Assembly (NCBI GenBank): GCA_032622095.1
Contig: CP136068.1
Location: forward strand, 137,399,989-137,463,988
Length of the DNA: 64,000 nt
Source of the DNA: Siphonodentalium dalli
Taxonomy: Eukaryota; Mollusca; Scaphopoda; Gadilida; Siphonodentaliidae
Direction: 5' to 3'
The first letter of the stretch is position 1; each line of letters starts with the position of its first letter. The notes under the pieces are model-generated. The model was given only the letters and a program-made list of their open reading frames with translations, did no database searches and was not told where the DNA came from. Both the position numbers and the translations under genes were made by a program. Below, piece by piece: positions 23,004 to 34,397 of this stretch.

Positions 23004-23924
23004 GAGATTAAGAAACAGTTAGGGGCAAGATATCGGTCATCAATTTGTTTAGTTTCCTCCTCCATAAAAGCGTTAAACTTCTCTTTTTCAACTTCCACCC
23101 GGACTTCCCTATAATGGTAATTGCGTTGGTAATTACGTTTTGGTATTGGCTTTTTTTTAGGTAAATCCATCTCACAATTACCTGATGTTTGTGACTTTTC
23201 TGAACCATTCCGACAAAGCATCCAGTTTTGAGTTTAAACCTGGTTTAACCCCACATATATGGTCCAGCCAAACCGGGTTTAATTGGACGTTTGTGGTCGT
23301 TCAGTGGCTGGAGAGCCATGAGATGAGCATGCAATCAAACTACCCAATTACCAGGCTGACCACACGCAGCCCAGTATAATGACTGTTGTCACGCCCTCAA
23401 ATATCGCGAACAAGACATGCACGCTCGTGTGAGAATGAATCAATTGTGACGTGATAATGCAACATAACTGCAAGCCTCCACTCTCACATTATGGATATGC
23501 CACCAATCGACATTATATACATAAATGCCCACGTAAACCGCGGTTAATAAAAGACGGATTCGTCATCTCAGGTCTGGCCTCCCTAAACCGGGTTTTGCTG
23601 GGCCGTCGAATTATATGGTTTAGTTGCCGGTTTAAGGTTATAAAACGCAAAAAAATATCGCAATTGACAAAAAACTTATGCCCAAACACTTTACAGGTAA
23701 GATTTTTTAGCTGTCCGGCGCTCGACATTGGTCTGGCTGGACCAGAGAGAACGAGTGTGTCACTTAGACCTGCGGTCGTGGGTTTAAAGCACGGATATAG
23801 ATGTCAAACTGCGGTTTGCGTAGTTTTAAACCTGAGATGTCATAGCTTGCACGTACATATACCTTTCGAGACTAGAACTGTTTCGGCAGTTCAGTGTGTA
23901 TACCAATGACATCGTATCTCAAAA
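23004..23924. other. No recognised gene; GTTTAAAC-type palindromes
   Basis: Scattered short palindromic words (GTTTAAACCTGGTTTAACC near 23232, TAAACCGGGTTTT near 23584, AGTTTTAAACCTG near 23822) recall those at 8.4 kb. The 152-aa plus-strand frame 23451-23909 has no domain I recognise and overlaps these words. Confidence 0.4.
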
Positions 23925-24137
23925 CAGACTGTTCCCCCGAAAACCCACGCAGTATCTGCTTATAACATAATTTGTTTAGATCGATAATCTGCTTAGAATC
24001 GCTCCATTTAGAGTCGATAATGAACTGAACATGAGGGCATTTTAGTCATATTATCGACTCATAATGACTTCATTATAGGTTCATGTGCACATTCTATTAT
24101 AAGCAAATAATGTGCGGGTTTTCGAGAGAACAGGCTG
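23925..24137. mobile_element. Foldback element, about 215 bp
   Basis: The left arm (CTGTTCCCCCGAAAACCCAC) is matched by the inverted right arm (GTGCGGGTTTTCGAGAGAACAG). Inner words ATTATCGACTCATAATGA and GAGTCGATAATGA are also opposed. Non-coding. Related in word content to the 16.6-kb foldback. Confidence 0.55.
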
Positions 24138-24305
24138 GAAAATAACCACATCTAAACTAAAAGTAGTCATGAGCATAACCTGAAAAGCAGATAAACCAAA
24201 AAGAGCACAATAATTAGTACAGTGTAATAACTTTCTATAAGTATTAACAATTTAGACGGTGTGGCCACTATATTCCGATAAAGTAAAAAGTGAAAATATA
24301 TGATA

Positions 24306-24678
24306 CTAGCCGATGAGCCCGACGTTGTCCGGGCTATTCAAAAACCAAATTTCAAGTCGATAGCTCTACCCGTTTCCGAGATCTGGTCTGTGCATGCGCG
24401 ATAAAAATCGTATCCGGGGCAAGATACATTCACATAGCAAATTTCAAGTCGATAGCTCCACCCGTTTCCGAGATCTCGTCTGCGCATGCGCTGCACGGGC
24501 GTCGCACGGGTTCGCCAATACGACAAGGACGACCGCCTGGTCAAATTACACACACGTACCAAGTTTCGTCCAGATCGGTCGAGAATCGTATATTTGTATA
24601 AATGACAGACAAACATACAAACATACAAACATACAGAGGTCTTCAAAATATATATGAGACTTCAAAATATATATGAGA
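24306..24678 (-). mobile_element. Helitron-like element, isolated copy
   Basis: Same subfamily as array copies 2 and 3, but about 350 bp because it has fewer core repeats. It ends in CTAG at 24309-24306 after the AGCCCGG/TCGGGCT hairpin and starts TCTCATATATATTTTGAAG at 24659. The terminal 18 bp are repeated at 24661-24678, as if the 5' end was duplicated or a second insertion was lost. The bases flanking 24306-24678 fit insertion between A and T. Confidence 0.7.
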
Positions 24679-24857
24679 TAATAATATCACATAATGTGTG
24701 AGAGTGCTTCACATCTTTGTTTCTTATGTTATGTCATGGCTTTTGGAGTTAAATCACTGTGTCGAGTTGAGGCACAAAGCCGTGCATTAACATGCATCCT
24801 GATCTAGAACTTCGGTTTTCGATTCACTAGCATTGCCCACTGATATGGTACAATAGC

Positions 24858-25969
24858 TTCGTCCGAGGTTTCGATTGCCCGATGGTTCGATAGACTGAGG
24901 GTTCAATAGTCCGAGTGTTCAATAGTCCGAAGGTGCAATAGACTAAGTTTCAATATTCATAGGGTTCAACATCCCGAGGGTTCGATAGTTCGGTAGTCGG
25001 CCATACACATGTATACAGATAATACAGATGTGCAATTCTGTGTGGTTGCCAGTTATGACTCGCCACGTATTTTCCATGTATGCGTGACGAGGGATGCCAA
25101 ATTACGTCGACTATAATACTATGTGACCTGCCTCTTTTCTGTCTGATACGTTAGTTTCATTTAGCGGGAAATTGGACAAGAATCAGACACATGAAACACG
25201 AGTTTAACCCTTTACCCAACAAACCGGCCAAAACCGGCCAAATAAAGCTTCAACAGCCTAAAATATCTTCGGTCTGTCTCAATATAACCATACAAATATG
25301 GATATCATTGGAACCGGCTCCTTGACCACATTGCGATAGTTACAGTTATGCCCTGTGCCAATGCATTCTCTTATATATGCGAGTCGACCATAGGTCGCCT
25401 CGCATATATAAGGGAATGCATTGGCCTAAAAAAAATCTGTTTTTAACACTTTTTACCATTTTTTCTTACATTCTTTAACAATTTTATAATTTTTAATGTG
25501 TTAAGCCAATGCATTCTCTTATATATGCGAGGCGACCTATGGTCGACTCGCATATATAAGAGAATGCATTGACACAGGGCCCTTCTGTTGGGTAAAGGGT
25601 TAACAACGGCAAAACAACGCTGGTGGTATCGGAACACAGCCACTCATTGCATCGCCCATTACATTTATACAGCGACATGTTTAAAAGCTTGAAATGTCAT
25701 ACATGTAATCGTATATACATATGCACTAAGTTGCAATTATCACTGCCTTCTGTATTTGCCTTTCATATGTGAATACGTGCAAGTTGTATTTGAGTTCCAG
25801 CTGTTTAAAATGTTGACCAAAGTCGGGAGTGTGCCGCAAAAATACCGCTGCCCCTTCTATAGGACTACCGAACCCTCGAACTATCGAACCCTCGGACTAT
25901 TGCAATCCCGGACTATTGAACACTCGGACTAGCGAATCATCGGATCATTGAACCCTGGGACTAACGAAG
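24858..25969. mobile_element. Foldback element with arms made of short tandem repeats
   Basis: The left arm (24858-25001) is an array of 15-20 bp units of the form GGGTTCGATAGTCCGA. The right arm (25861-25969) is the same array inverted (TCGGACTATTGAACCCTCGG). Arms of this kind resemble Foldback-type elements. The 860-bp interior contains a separate piggyBac-like MITE and unremarkable sequence. Confidence 0.6.
25208..25599. mobile_element. piggyBac-like MITE with TTAA target duplication
   Basis: The termini are CCCTTTACCCAACA at 25208 and TGTTGGGTAAAGGG ending at 25599. Each is directly flanked by TTAA (25204-25207 and 25600-25603), the target duplication of the piggyBac superfamily. Inside are two inverted copies of a segment of about 70 bp (25357-25425 and 25505-25571). 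Each is itself a near-perfect hairpin (GCCAATGCATTC, CTTATATATGCGAG, then the complement). At 392 bp it has no coding capacity. Confidence 0.75.
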
Positions 25970-27119
25970 ATCTTATTCATATCAAAATATACTTGGTCTC
26001 GTTCTTCTATGGCAACAATATATCAAGTCGGCGAATCAGAACTCTGACGATCTTATGTTTGCATTATGGTATGTCACCAACTGTTTGTATTTGTTACCTT
26101 CAGAACGTCAAATTATTGTCCTGCGTGATGATGATCAAAATAGTACACATGTAAACAGATATGATATAAGAATAGAAGTGAGATATAATGCGGCATGCTG
26201 TTATATAGGGCTATAATTATGTGACTGCCAATTAAAGCAGTGGCATCAAATTATGATCAATATTAGATGAAATGCTACGGGATGGCTTTTGACCAATATT
26301 GTTCCCATCGATTGCCAACGTTGTCAGAACCCTACGTGTGTTGTCTACGCTCACACACCTCTCAATAAAACATGTTGTACGTACCCTTAAAACTAATTTA
26401 CCGTCCTTGATCAATTCCCTATTCTTCTAAAATTCTAATATAATTTGGGATCGATTAACACTTACAACACTACACACATCACAATTTGAGCAGGACCAAG
26501 ATCAAAGTTTTGTACCAGGTTCCATATACAATGTCGGGTCATATATATAGTGAAATACATGTACAAAACAACTTCAACAATACCAACATTTGAACGTGTG
26601 GCTCTTCAGCTACGTTACCTTGGTTGCGGTTGCCATAAAACTAAATCGCTCACATCAATTTTCTAAACAATACTATAGGACACAACGCAAACTATTTGGC
26701 ACCATAAGCTTTAACCCAAGAAAATAGAACCGAAACCGTACAATTCCATACGTGCCTGTGTGACTTTCTTCCACTCAATTATTTCCCATCATATTAATTG
26801 ACAAAATTGCCCGACTGTCCAACAACACAGAGTCTTATGACCTCATGTTTGTCTTCCCTGCGGAAGGCACACATAACGTTTGTCTACACGTTGAAATACA
26901 TCTATAGAAAGGGATAACAATGCATATGCGCACAATACCCATTTTACTTGCGCTCGCCACACTGTCACGCTTCATCGCAACTACGCAGTAACGATGAAAT
27001 TTTCTCTGGAATTTGTCACATGACACCAGTAGCTTTTTCTTTGACTTTCTCACTTTGCAGAGTGTTGCAACGCGTGACCTGGTTAGCGACTGGCTTAGTC
27101 ACTTGATGAGAGAGATAAT
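25970..27119. other. Intergenic, no recognised gene
   Basis: Small frames on both strands without domain features. No clear repeats. Confidence 0.4.
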
Positions 27120-29130
27120 TTGGTGTGATTATTTCCCGGGAGAGCACGGGACCGCCCGGGAGAGTCCGGAAGAGGCCGATAGAACCCGGGCGCCGCAATG
27201 GGCCCGTAGAAGCTATATATCGACATTAAAAGGTTTATTGCCCAGGAGAGCCCGCGATAGCCCGATAGAGCCCGGGTGCCCAGTGGGCCCGTGGACGCTA
27301 TATCTCGACATTAGAAGGTAGCGGCATACTACCTGAGGTCGTCGTAGAACATTTGACTCGCTGGATCATCTACGGCCGGTGTTATTTTCCCCGCAAATGC
27401 CGATATTGGCTAAGAGAGCCCGGGAGAGCCCGGGTGTCTTCGTGTGGTTTCGGACAGTATATGCTGAGGCTGCGTGGATGTGCGATACCACCTGAGTGTG
27501 ACATCAAAATATTGGCTAGCGAACGCGTCCATGGCCGATGCTATTACCCCCTCTAAAATCCGGTATTGCCCGAAAGAGTCCAGGATAGATCGTGTGTTTC
27601 CGTGAACAATTTGACAGTATAGTTTGATGTTTACCGGTAGTGGAATTATACTACGTGAGTGTGACATTCAACTATTGTCATACTCGCGTATCCACTACCG
27701 GTGTTATCAGTGTTCGCGCTGTCGGTAGCCAAATTAGCCAATGGCTAATATTTTTCGAATTTGGCTAATAAAAATTTCATTTGGCTAAACTTTTGGCTAA
27801 ACTTTTTTTGACCCCAAATGGAGACTGAAAGCATGAATTTTTGGCAAGTGGGTTTTCAATTCTGTGATGTGAACGATCTAGTCCGAAAACATCGTAAGTG
27901 GGAATATATCGCCGACTGTACAAAGGGAAACCCGATCGCGGACAGTACAAAGGGAAACCCGTCACTCTGCACGAAACAGCAAAAAATCATTATTTTACAT
28001 TTAATCCGCTAATCCCCCATTGTCTGTCTGGTCACTCACGGGACTCCTGCACAATGCATGTTTATGATGACATTGTATTAATGACGGTCAAGGTTTATGA
28101 GCACCAAGTGTAAGACAATAGCTTAATCAGCCAAATGTGAATCACGACAGATATTTTGTGGCTATATGTCGTCAATACCGATATATTAAAAAAATATGCA
28201 TGCTTTTATGACAGATTGCAATTTGATAATGGCGTAACAATATTAAGTTATTAGTATCCAGATGTCACTTAAATATTTTCGCAATGATAATTAATATTTA
28301 ATGATTTAAAACAAAATATTGATATAAAACAAAAAAAATTAATGACATTAAGATGGACAATCCCGGGTTACCCCCCCCCCCCCCCCCCCCAAATCACTCT
28401 TTCACATAAAGAATAATAAATTTTTAATAAATGATACATATAAAAATATTTCTAGTTCATCAAAATTAGTTAAATTATTGTGTGTTTTACCTGTGTTTGT
28501 TAGATTTGACGTTTTAGTCATTAATTGTGAACCGACCAGAAAACGATGATTTAATTTGGCCATAGTTTTTTTTAATTTGGCTAAATTTTTGTTTCATTTG
28601 GCTAATAAATTTTGTATTTGGCTAAACTTTTGGCTAAAAAATTTTTCGGTCCAGCGCGAACACTGGGTGTTATTGATCCCGCAAATGCCGATGTTGGCCA
28701 AGAGAGCCGGGAGGTCTTCGTGTTTTGGACAGTATATTTTGTTGCTGCGTGATAGTACAATACCACCTGAGTGTGTGCATTGACTCGCTGGCGAGAACAT
28801 TTTGGCAGTATAGTTGATTTGTTTTGGTGAGAGCCCGGGGACGTTTCTGTTGACTTCTTGACAGTTTATCTTGATATTGTTTGGTGGCGGAATACTATCT
28901 AAGTGTGATATTAAGTTACAGACTCGTTTGCTCGTTTACGTCCGGTATTATTGACACCGCAAATCCCGATATGGGATAAGAGGGCTCGGGTGTCTCCAAC
29001 ACTGTCTCCACGACCATTTGGATTGTATTCATTGGCGTTGTTTTGTAGCGGAATACCGTCTGGTTGTACCTGTTAAATTGACCCACTGACCTTTGAATAG
29101 TTTCAGAGTTACAAAATACCAACAGGAAAC
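27120..29130. repeat. GC-rich degenerate tandem repeat, about 160-185 bp units
   Basis: Recurring words in constant order: CCGGTGTTAT, CCCGCAAATGCCGATATTGG, AGAGAGCCCGGGAG, GTGTCTTCGTG, TTGACAGTATA and ACCTGAGTGTGACAT. Successive units start near 27375, 27533, 27699 and 28939. One unit is split by the hAT-like element at 27708-28665. Coding frames over it (for example 27353-27667) are not credible. Confidence 0.65.
27708..28665. mobile_element. Non-autonomous hAT-like element with 8-bp TSD
   Basis: Terminal inverted repeats CAGTGTTCGCGCTG (27708-27721) and CAGCGCGAACACTG (28652-28665) are perfect over 14 bp. The element is flanked by perfect 8-bp duplications GGTGTTAT (27700-27707 and 28666-28673). 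A CAG-type TIR with an 8-bp TSD is diagnostic of the hAT superfamily. Both subterminal regions carry four to five copies of TTTGGCTAA, oddly in the same orientation at both ends. The interior is AT-rich, has a C20 tract (28371-28390) and encodes no transposase. Confidence 0.85.
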
Positions 29131-30511
29131 CCCTGACCAAAAACCGGTAAATTGACTTTGTCGATAAGCCGCGATAGTATGTTACTAACAGCGCGGATTT
29201 AAATGTAGGCTGATAACATATTCAAGGAGTCATTAACTTCTGAAGTACCACCACAGAACGCCAGGGCCAAAATGGGGGCCCCGTGGTCGGACCGTCGTAC
29301 TTGCTCTACTATCACCTAACTATAAAGTGCCCGACGAAAATAGTTAGCTAACTGAGTACCCGTTGTAAATATACTGTCGAGTACGTCCCAGGTACCCATA
29401 AATTGACAATTAAGCAAGTTTTTATCCTGGTGGTGCCTTCGTTTCGAGAATTACGGTTACAATAATATTAGACGGAAATGTTTTAAGATGAAAGGCGAAA
29501 TTTCAGAAGTCAATAACCCTTCACGTACTGAATGGATTCTCCCACGTAGTCATAAAATTATACATTGGATGGTTTATTATTCATCTAGATGTGTGTCCAT
29601 GAGAAATAAGCTGGCGAGTGACGACAGATACTAAAACGGCAGATTGAGCCATATTTATTGAGGGAAAGCTTCATATACTAAGTTCAACCAAGTCGTTTGT
29701 TGAACTTAGTATATGAACATGTCCTCTGGAATAACTGCTCGTCAATGATGCTCCAGTATATAGATGGATCAAACGGGCGCAGATATACAGCATCCAGTAG
29801 GAAATGTTGTTAGTAACGTACTTAATGGTCTATATTATCGTTCTGGTCCAAGTTGTACAATTTAGCAATTACAATTTGAAACGCACAGTTCACGGCAGCC
29901 ATCTTGGGTGCCATCATGAATATGAATAGCCCATATCGGATTTTGGCGAAATTTGGATAAATATTTCCCCCCAGAGCCAGCCGCACATAATGACCCCACA
30001 GTTGCATTGTTACCAATTTCGTCTAGATCCTACGCTCTATAGACAACAATGCGACCCTAGAAAATTTATCAGCCTTTGTGCTAAGTTTGAGAAGTTCTAA
30101 AATATTTTCCGCAAAGCGGTTATAGAAAATGTTTAATGTGTTTCTTTGCAAACATTTTTACGTCGAAAAGCGTAAATATTAGTTTGGTCCCAATGTCTTC
30201 TCTGTTCACCCCACAATCGAATCTCAACGACCAGACTAACAGGCACCATCTCAAGTGAATTGTTTATTAACCACCACAATAGGAGTGAATATGTGCATGA
30301 TTTCAAGTATTATACAGGCAATATATATGATAATAAACACAAAATATGTATAAATGCATGAATGTTATAAATATACCACGATAATTGCAGCGAGCATAGC
30401 ATTGATATGCTTTATTCTTTGATCCAATGTACACAATTATATATTAGTGTAGTGTTTTGATGAAATGTCTCACGCATCCGGATAGCATAGACTTCTGTAG
30501 TGCGTGCGTGC
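29131..30511. other. Intergenic, no recognised gene
   Basis: No credible coding frame. One short hairpin at 29670-29717 is listed separately. Confidence 0.4.
29670..29717. repeat. Perfect 19-bp-stem hairpin
   Basis: TTCATATACTAAGTTCAAC (29670-29688) pairs fully with its complement at 29699-29717 across a 10-base loop. It may be a miniature foldback element. It is neither G-C rich nor followed by a T run, so I do not call it an RNA signal. Confidence 0.6.
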
Positions 30512-30586
30512 GTCAGTTAAGGATGACATAGATAATAAAATGAAGAAGTCTTCTTCGTTTTATTATCTATGTCATCCATAACTGAC
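30512..30586. repeat. 75-bp hairpin
   Basis: GTCAGTTAAGGATGACATAG and the AT-rich continuation pair with the complement ending at 30586, with one mismatch over about 29 bp. The loop contains its own small palindrome GAAGAAGTCTTCTTC. A MITE-like foldback. Confidence 0.6.
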
Positions 30587-30839
30587 TTCAAGAAGATAAT
30601 GTAAATTAGCTATTCTCTTGTAACACATCAATCATGGTAAGTGATTGTGTGTGTATGGAACCCGCTATGTAACACTCAAATGGTCCAGGTGAAAGAAATT
30701 ATGTTTCGATGGTGAAAGTAGTTGTGTTGCCGGTTGCCATGTAATTAAGGTCATCCCATATATCAAAGTCATCCCATGTATTTAAAGTCATCCCACCCTA
30801 CATGCCACATCCCTCATCCACACTTCATATGGTTCTTTG

Positions 30840-31140
30840 GTATGACCTCTGGATGGAAGCTGTCCAATTCTTACGAAATTTATTAAAAAACATGGGCGCG
30901 TGCAGCCATCTTGGATTTCACATTTGAATCAATCGGCACAGCCTGCTGCCTACATTTAGGAGAGACATGCTTGAAATGAAATTAATTTCATATGAAAAAT
31001 ACAATCCATTCACTGAACTTTTTGACTTTCCTTCTTTATCATTCTATTGACTGCTCAGTGTAAAATTATTAAAGCCACTCCAAGCTGAGCTACAGTATCA
31101 CTGACACTTTTATTGATTTTGTGGCGTTCACAGTTGTATG
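30840..31140. repeat. Copy of the 12-kb dispersed repeat
   Basis: It shares AAAAAACATGGGCGCGTGCAGCCATCTTGG, TTTGAATCAATCGGCACA and the ATCACTGACACTTTTATT blocks with the 11.8-13.1 kb copies, in the same order. Non-coding and diverged. Confidence 0.45.
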
Positions 31141-32141
31141 CATACTTCCATACAACATAAGATAAAATTTATTTACAACGACGCTGGTAGAGCTTCGTAG
31201 ACTCATTGTGCGAGAAAATCGACGGACGACATACCTAACTATGGCATAATAATTACGACGACCATTTGTTACTAAATTGCACCATGGTGAGACAACTTAC
31301 CTACTATGCCATCGCTACTATGGTACGTGTTAGGCTGGCGGATACTTCCCAGGTCTTTCCATTTCTTTGTATCCGCATGTAGACGTTAGTATACATGTTA
31401 ACTATAATTGAAACGAACCATAAATGTGCATGTATACAACAATCTATTATCGCTGTCAACCCCCTATATTTGGCAGTCCTATAACGGCGATGTTTATTTG
31501 ATCGACGACCACAAATAGTTCCGCATTGATCCTTGTCCGGACACAGTTCGGTATAGCCCTTCCTATATATAATATCAGTTGGGTAAATACTGTCCCTGAT
31601 GTTTTGTTTCAGAATTCATCAATACGGCGACAATTCTTTGATAGACAGCCTGCATTCTTATCGATGTAGCATTAAATAGATATTTCAGGAAACCGCAGTT
31701 CCTGTACGATTTAATCCTATTCAACCCAACTACGTAGAGAGTAGTGGTTGATGAATGCATGTTCGTCAGACTCAGATACTAACTAATAATATTTACACTG
31801 AACTATCTCTGCAACAAAGGTCCACATTCTCCGCTATTGATCAATAATGGCATATGTACTAATTACAATTGTTGTACGTCGTCGATGACGTGCCCATAAT
31901 TGAAATGGAACAGACGCAGCACTTTCGCATCAAAGACCCCCAGCCCAGGCTGAATAGGTTTCCGTTTTTCCGTGTTCCGCGCCGGTTCTTTCTTGATGAG
32001 CGCATGCGCACACCTTTCTAATCGTGGTACAATCGCGCCGCAGTCTGCGAATCTGTACGTTAGAAAGCAGCCACATCAATCCAACACCGCATTGTAATCC
32101 AAATTAATACCATTTAATCCTACACACAGTTTAAAATAAGC
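31141..32141. other. Upstream region of the PAN/galectin-like gene
   Basis: No coding exon recognised. GC content rises at 31900-32060, just before the first exon, which fits a promoter or 5' UTR, but no specific element can be assigned by eye. Confidence 0.3.
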
Positions 32142-32441
32142 ATGTTGTTGGCGATATTTCTTGGCATCGGAACGTCAGTTTTCGGATTTGGGAATATACG
32201 TGGTGTCCGAAATATCATCTGTGGTGGTCGCAAAGCGATACCGTTTTACACCACTTCGATAATAAGCAACGACACCATGTTGTCACTTCGAGTATGCCTC
32301 TTTAGCTGTCTGGAACAAAAATGGTGCACGTCGGCAAATTTTAATGAAGGAAGCGGCGTGTGTTCCTTACTCAAAGATTCCTACATCGGTCAAGCATGTG
32401 ACTCGTTCCCGAGTGAAGCGAACAACATCGTATTTTACCTG
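32142..32441 (+). CDS. Exon 1: signal peptide and PAN/apple-like domain
   Basis: An ATG-started frame encodes a hydrophobic N-terminus (about residues 1-16, signal-peptide-like). A cysteine-rich domain follows with VCLFSCLEQKWCTSANFNE, then GVCSLL and a further Cys, the spacing expected of PAN/apple modules (protein or carbohydrate binding, extracellular). The frame runs without a stop into CTG|GTAAGTATC at 32442, a near-consensus splice donor, leaving phase 0 after 100 codons. The next phase-0 exon candidate is at 37104. I infer a secreted or surface protein whose C-terminal half is the galectin-like module further right. The stop codon just after the donor (32457) is intronic in this model. 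Confidence 0.6.
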
Positions 32442-34397
32442 GTAAGTATCCGCTCATAGTACGAAGGCCTTGACGAGAAACCGCATTGTATACATTTATA
32501 TTCTATTTTAGTTTAAACAGATGTATTCGCTATATATACATGGGAGACGGAACCATGCAAGTTCCGGAAACGTAGGCGAGGTGGGTGGGTTATCATCAAC
32601 CCAAAAATAAGTTTTCGCTATGTCTTTAAAAAAAATATATCATAAATTTTGACCCATCGTGGCAATACACATTGTATACTGAGTATATTGTACATACAGC
32701 AGTAAATTGTGTTACATGGGAGTGGGTAATTACTTCAGAACCAATACTGAACCCCTCTGCGCATATGCATACAGTTCATCCCTGTATCAGATTGTGAACC
32801 GAAAAACAAATTTGGCACATGTACCATGTGCTACGAATAATAAAACCAGCTTTAAAAAAAACAATAAAACAAGCGAACAATTAAAGTAAGTATCACATTA
32901 CGGAAAACGAAATGAAAACTGGAAACTAAAACATATTGCCTGCTACTGTCTGGTATATTGATAACAAACTCACGTATTCAATTCTATCAACTTGTGTGAT
33001 GTTCTACCAAATCTTCATTTATGACGTTCCTCGCCATGCACAGAACTAGGCCACACAGGGGTGTTTAAATTCATATCAACGGCTATGGTAATGTATATTA
33101 GTCAACAGTTACACTTCATCATATTATACTCAAAGGACTAAATTTGACACGATCCAATTCAATAAAAGCTTTTTGTGCTGAATTAAAATTCAAATGAGAA
33201 TGCGACAAGTTGCAACATGCGATATTAAGAGTTTTAAAAGCAGTGGCTACCCTTGGAATATATCATTAACGAGAAAACTGATTGAATGGCTGATCTTGTT
33301 CACACATACATGCAATACAATTAACTATATACATGCGTTTTAAATAAAGCCCGGAACCCAAGCGAAATATCCGTGCTACGCGTTTCTCAACTCGATCATC
33401 AATTAGCAGGTCATGATTTTATCTAAACTATATATATAATTATATAACCATGACATGCTTCTTTAAAACATGAGCGTTGTGTTAAACAAAGCCCTGCGGA
33501 ATAACTATATACTTATATCTTCAAAATAACTATACCATATTTAATATTTTTTACATGTATGCTTTCCTTCATGTCGCATGTGAGATAGTAGCTCAAGTGA
33601 AATCCTTCATCACTTGGATGTGTGCAAAGGTGTAAGACTATTTAATTATAACAGTATCTTGACTATCCTGTGCGCGCCTTAAGTCTGTATGTTTGTCTGT
33701 CTAACCTTCCTGTTATATTTATTTATGCAATTAAAAAAACGATTAAGTAATCTGATTTATCAGAATAATAATCTAATATATCGGAATACTAATATGATAT
33801 ATCATATTAACTAATCTGATATAACAGAACACTATTAGAGTATTAACTGAAGTGGATGTGGCGGTTTATTCTTGGATTAGTGTGTAATTGACATTGGAAT
33901 CTATAATTAATTTTTCTTCGTTATCACCACATCTACATGCTTTGGACACCGCAATATAATTTAAGTATATAAGTATTTATCTGATTGGATCTCACTGCAT
34001 TCACACATGAGTCGAGGGTATAAACTATGTAGTGGTAGTTTCCCTGCAGAAAAATACATAGGGGGTTTAACCGGATTGGGAATTACTGATTGACAAACAA
34101 TTCATATGTAAGGTATCTTATTTTTGCATTGCGTTTATTCCATTCGTTATGCAGATAAAAGTCGATACATTGCATAGGGACATAATTTGATGCATTTCTG
34201 TTATCACGGTTAATTTGGTCGCTGAATTTAGGTGATTAAGTTCTGTCAAATATTAGGATTTTTAAAACATGTTTAAAATATATTCGAGTTTTTAACGCCT
34301 CCCTGATTAGTGTGGTCATACGTCTATTACGTGTATAAGGAACCGATCTGGTGCAGTCAGCCCCTGACTGGTCTAGCAGCTGCTTACTGAACTTATT
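32442..34397 (+). other. Intron 1, first part
   Basis: AT-rich intronic sequence in the proposed gene model. No element with clear ends. A short AATCTGATATATCAG-type palindromic run is seen near 33755-33825. Confidence 0.4.

Noticed and set aside
23451-23909. 152-aa plus-strand ORF
   Set aside because: No recognisable motif, no splice context, and it overlaps short palindromic repeats. Likely chance.
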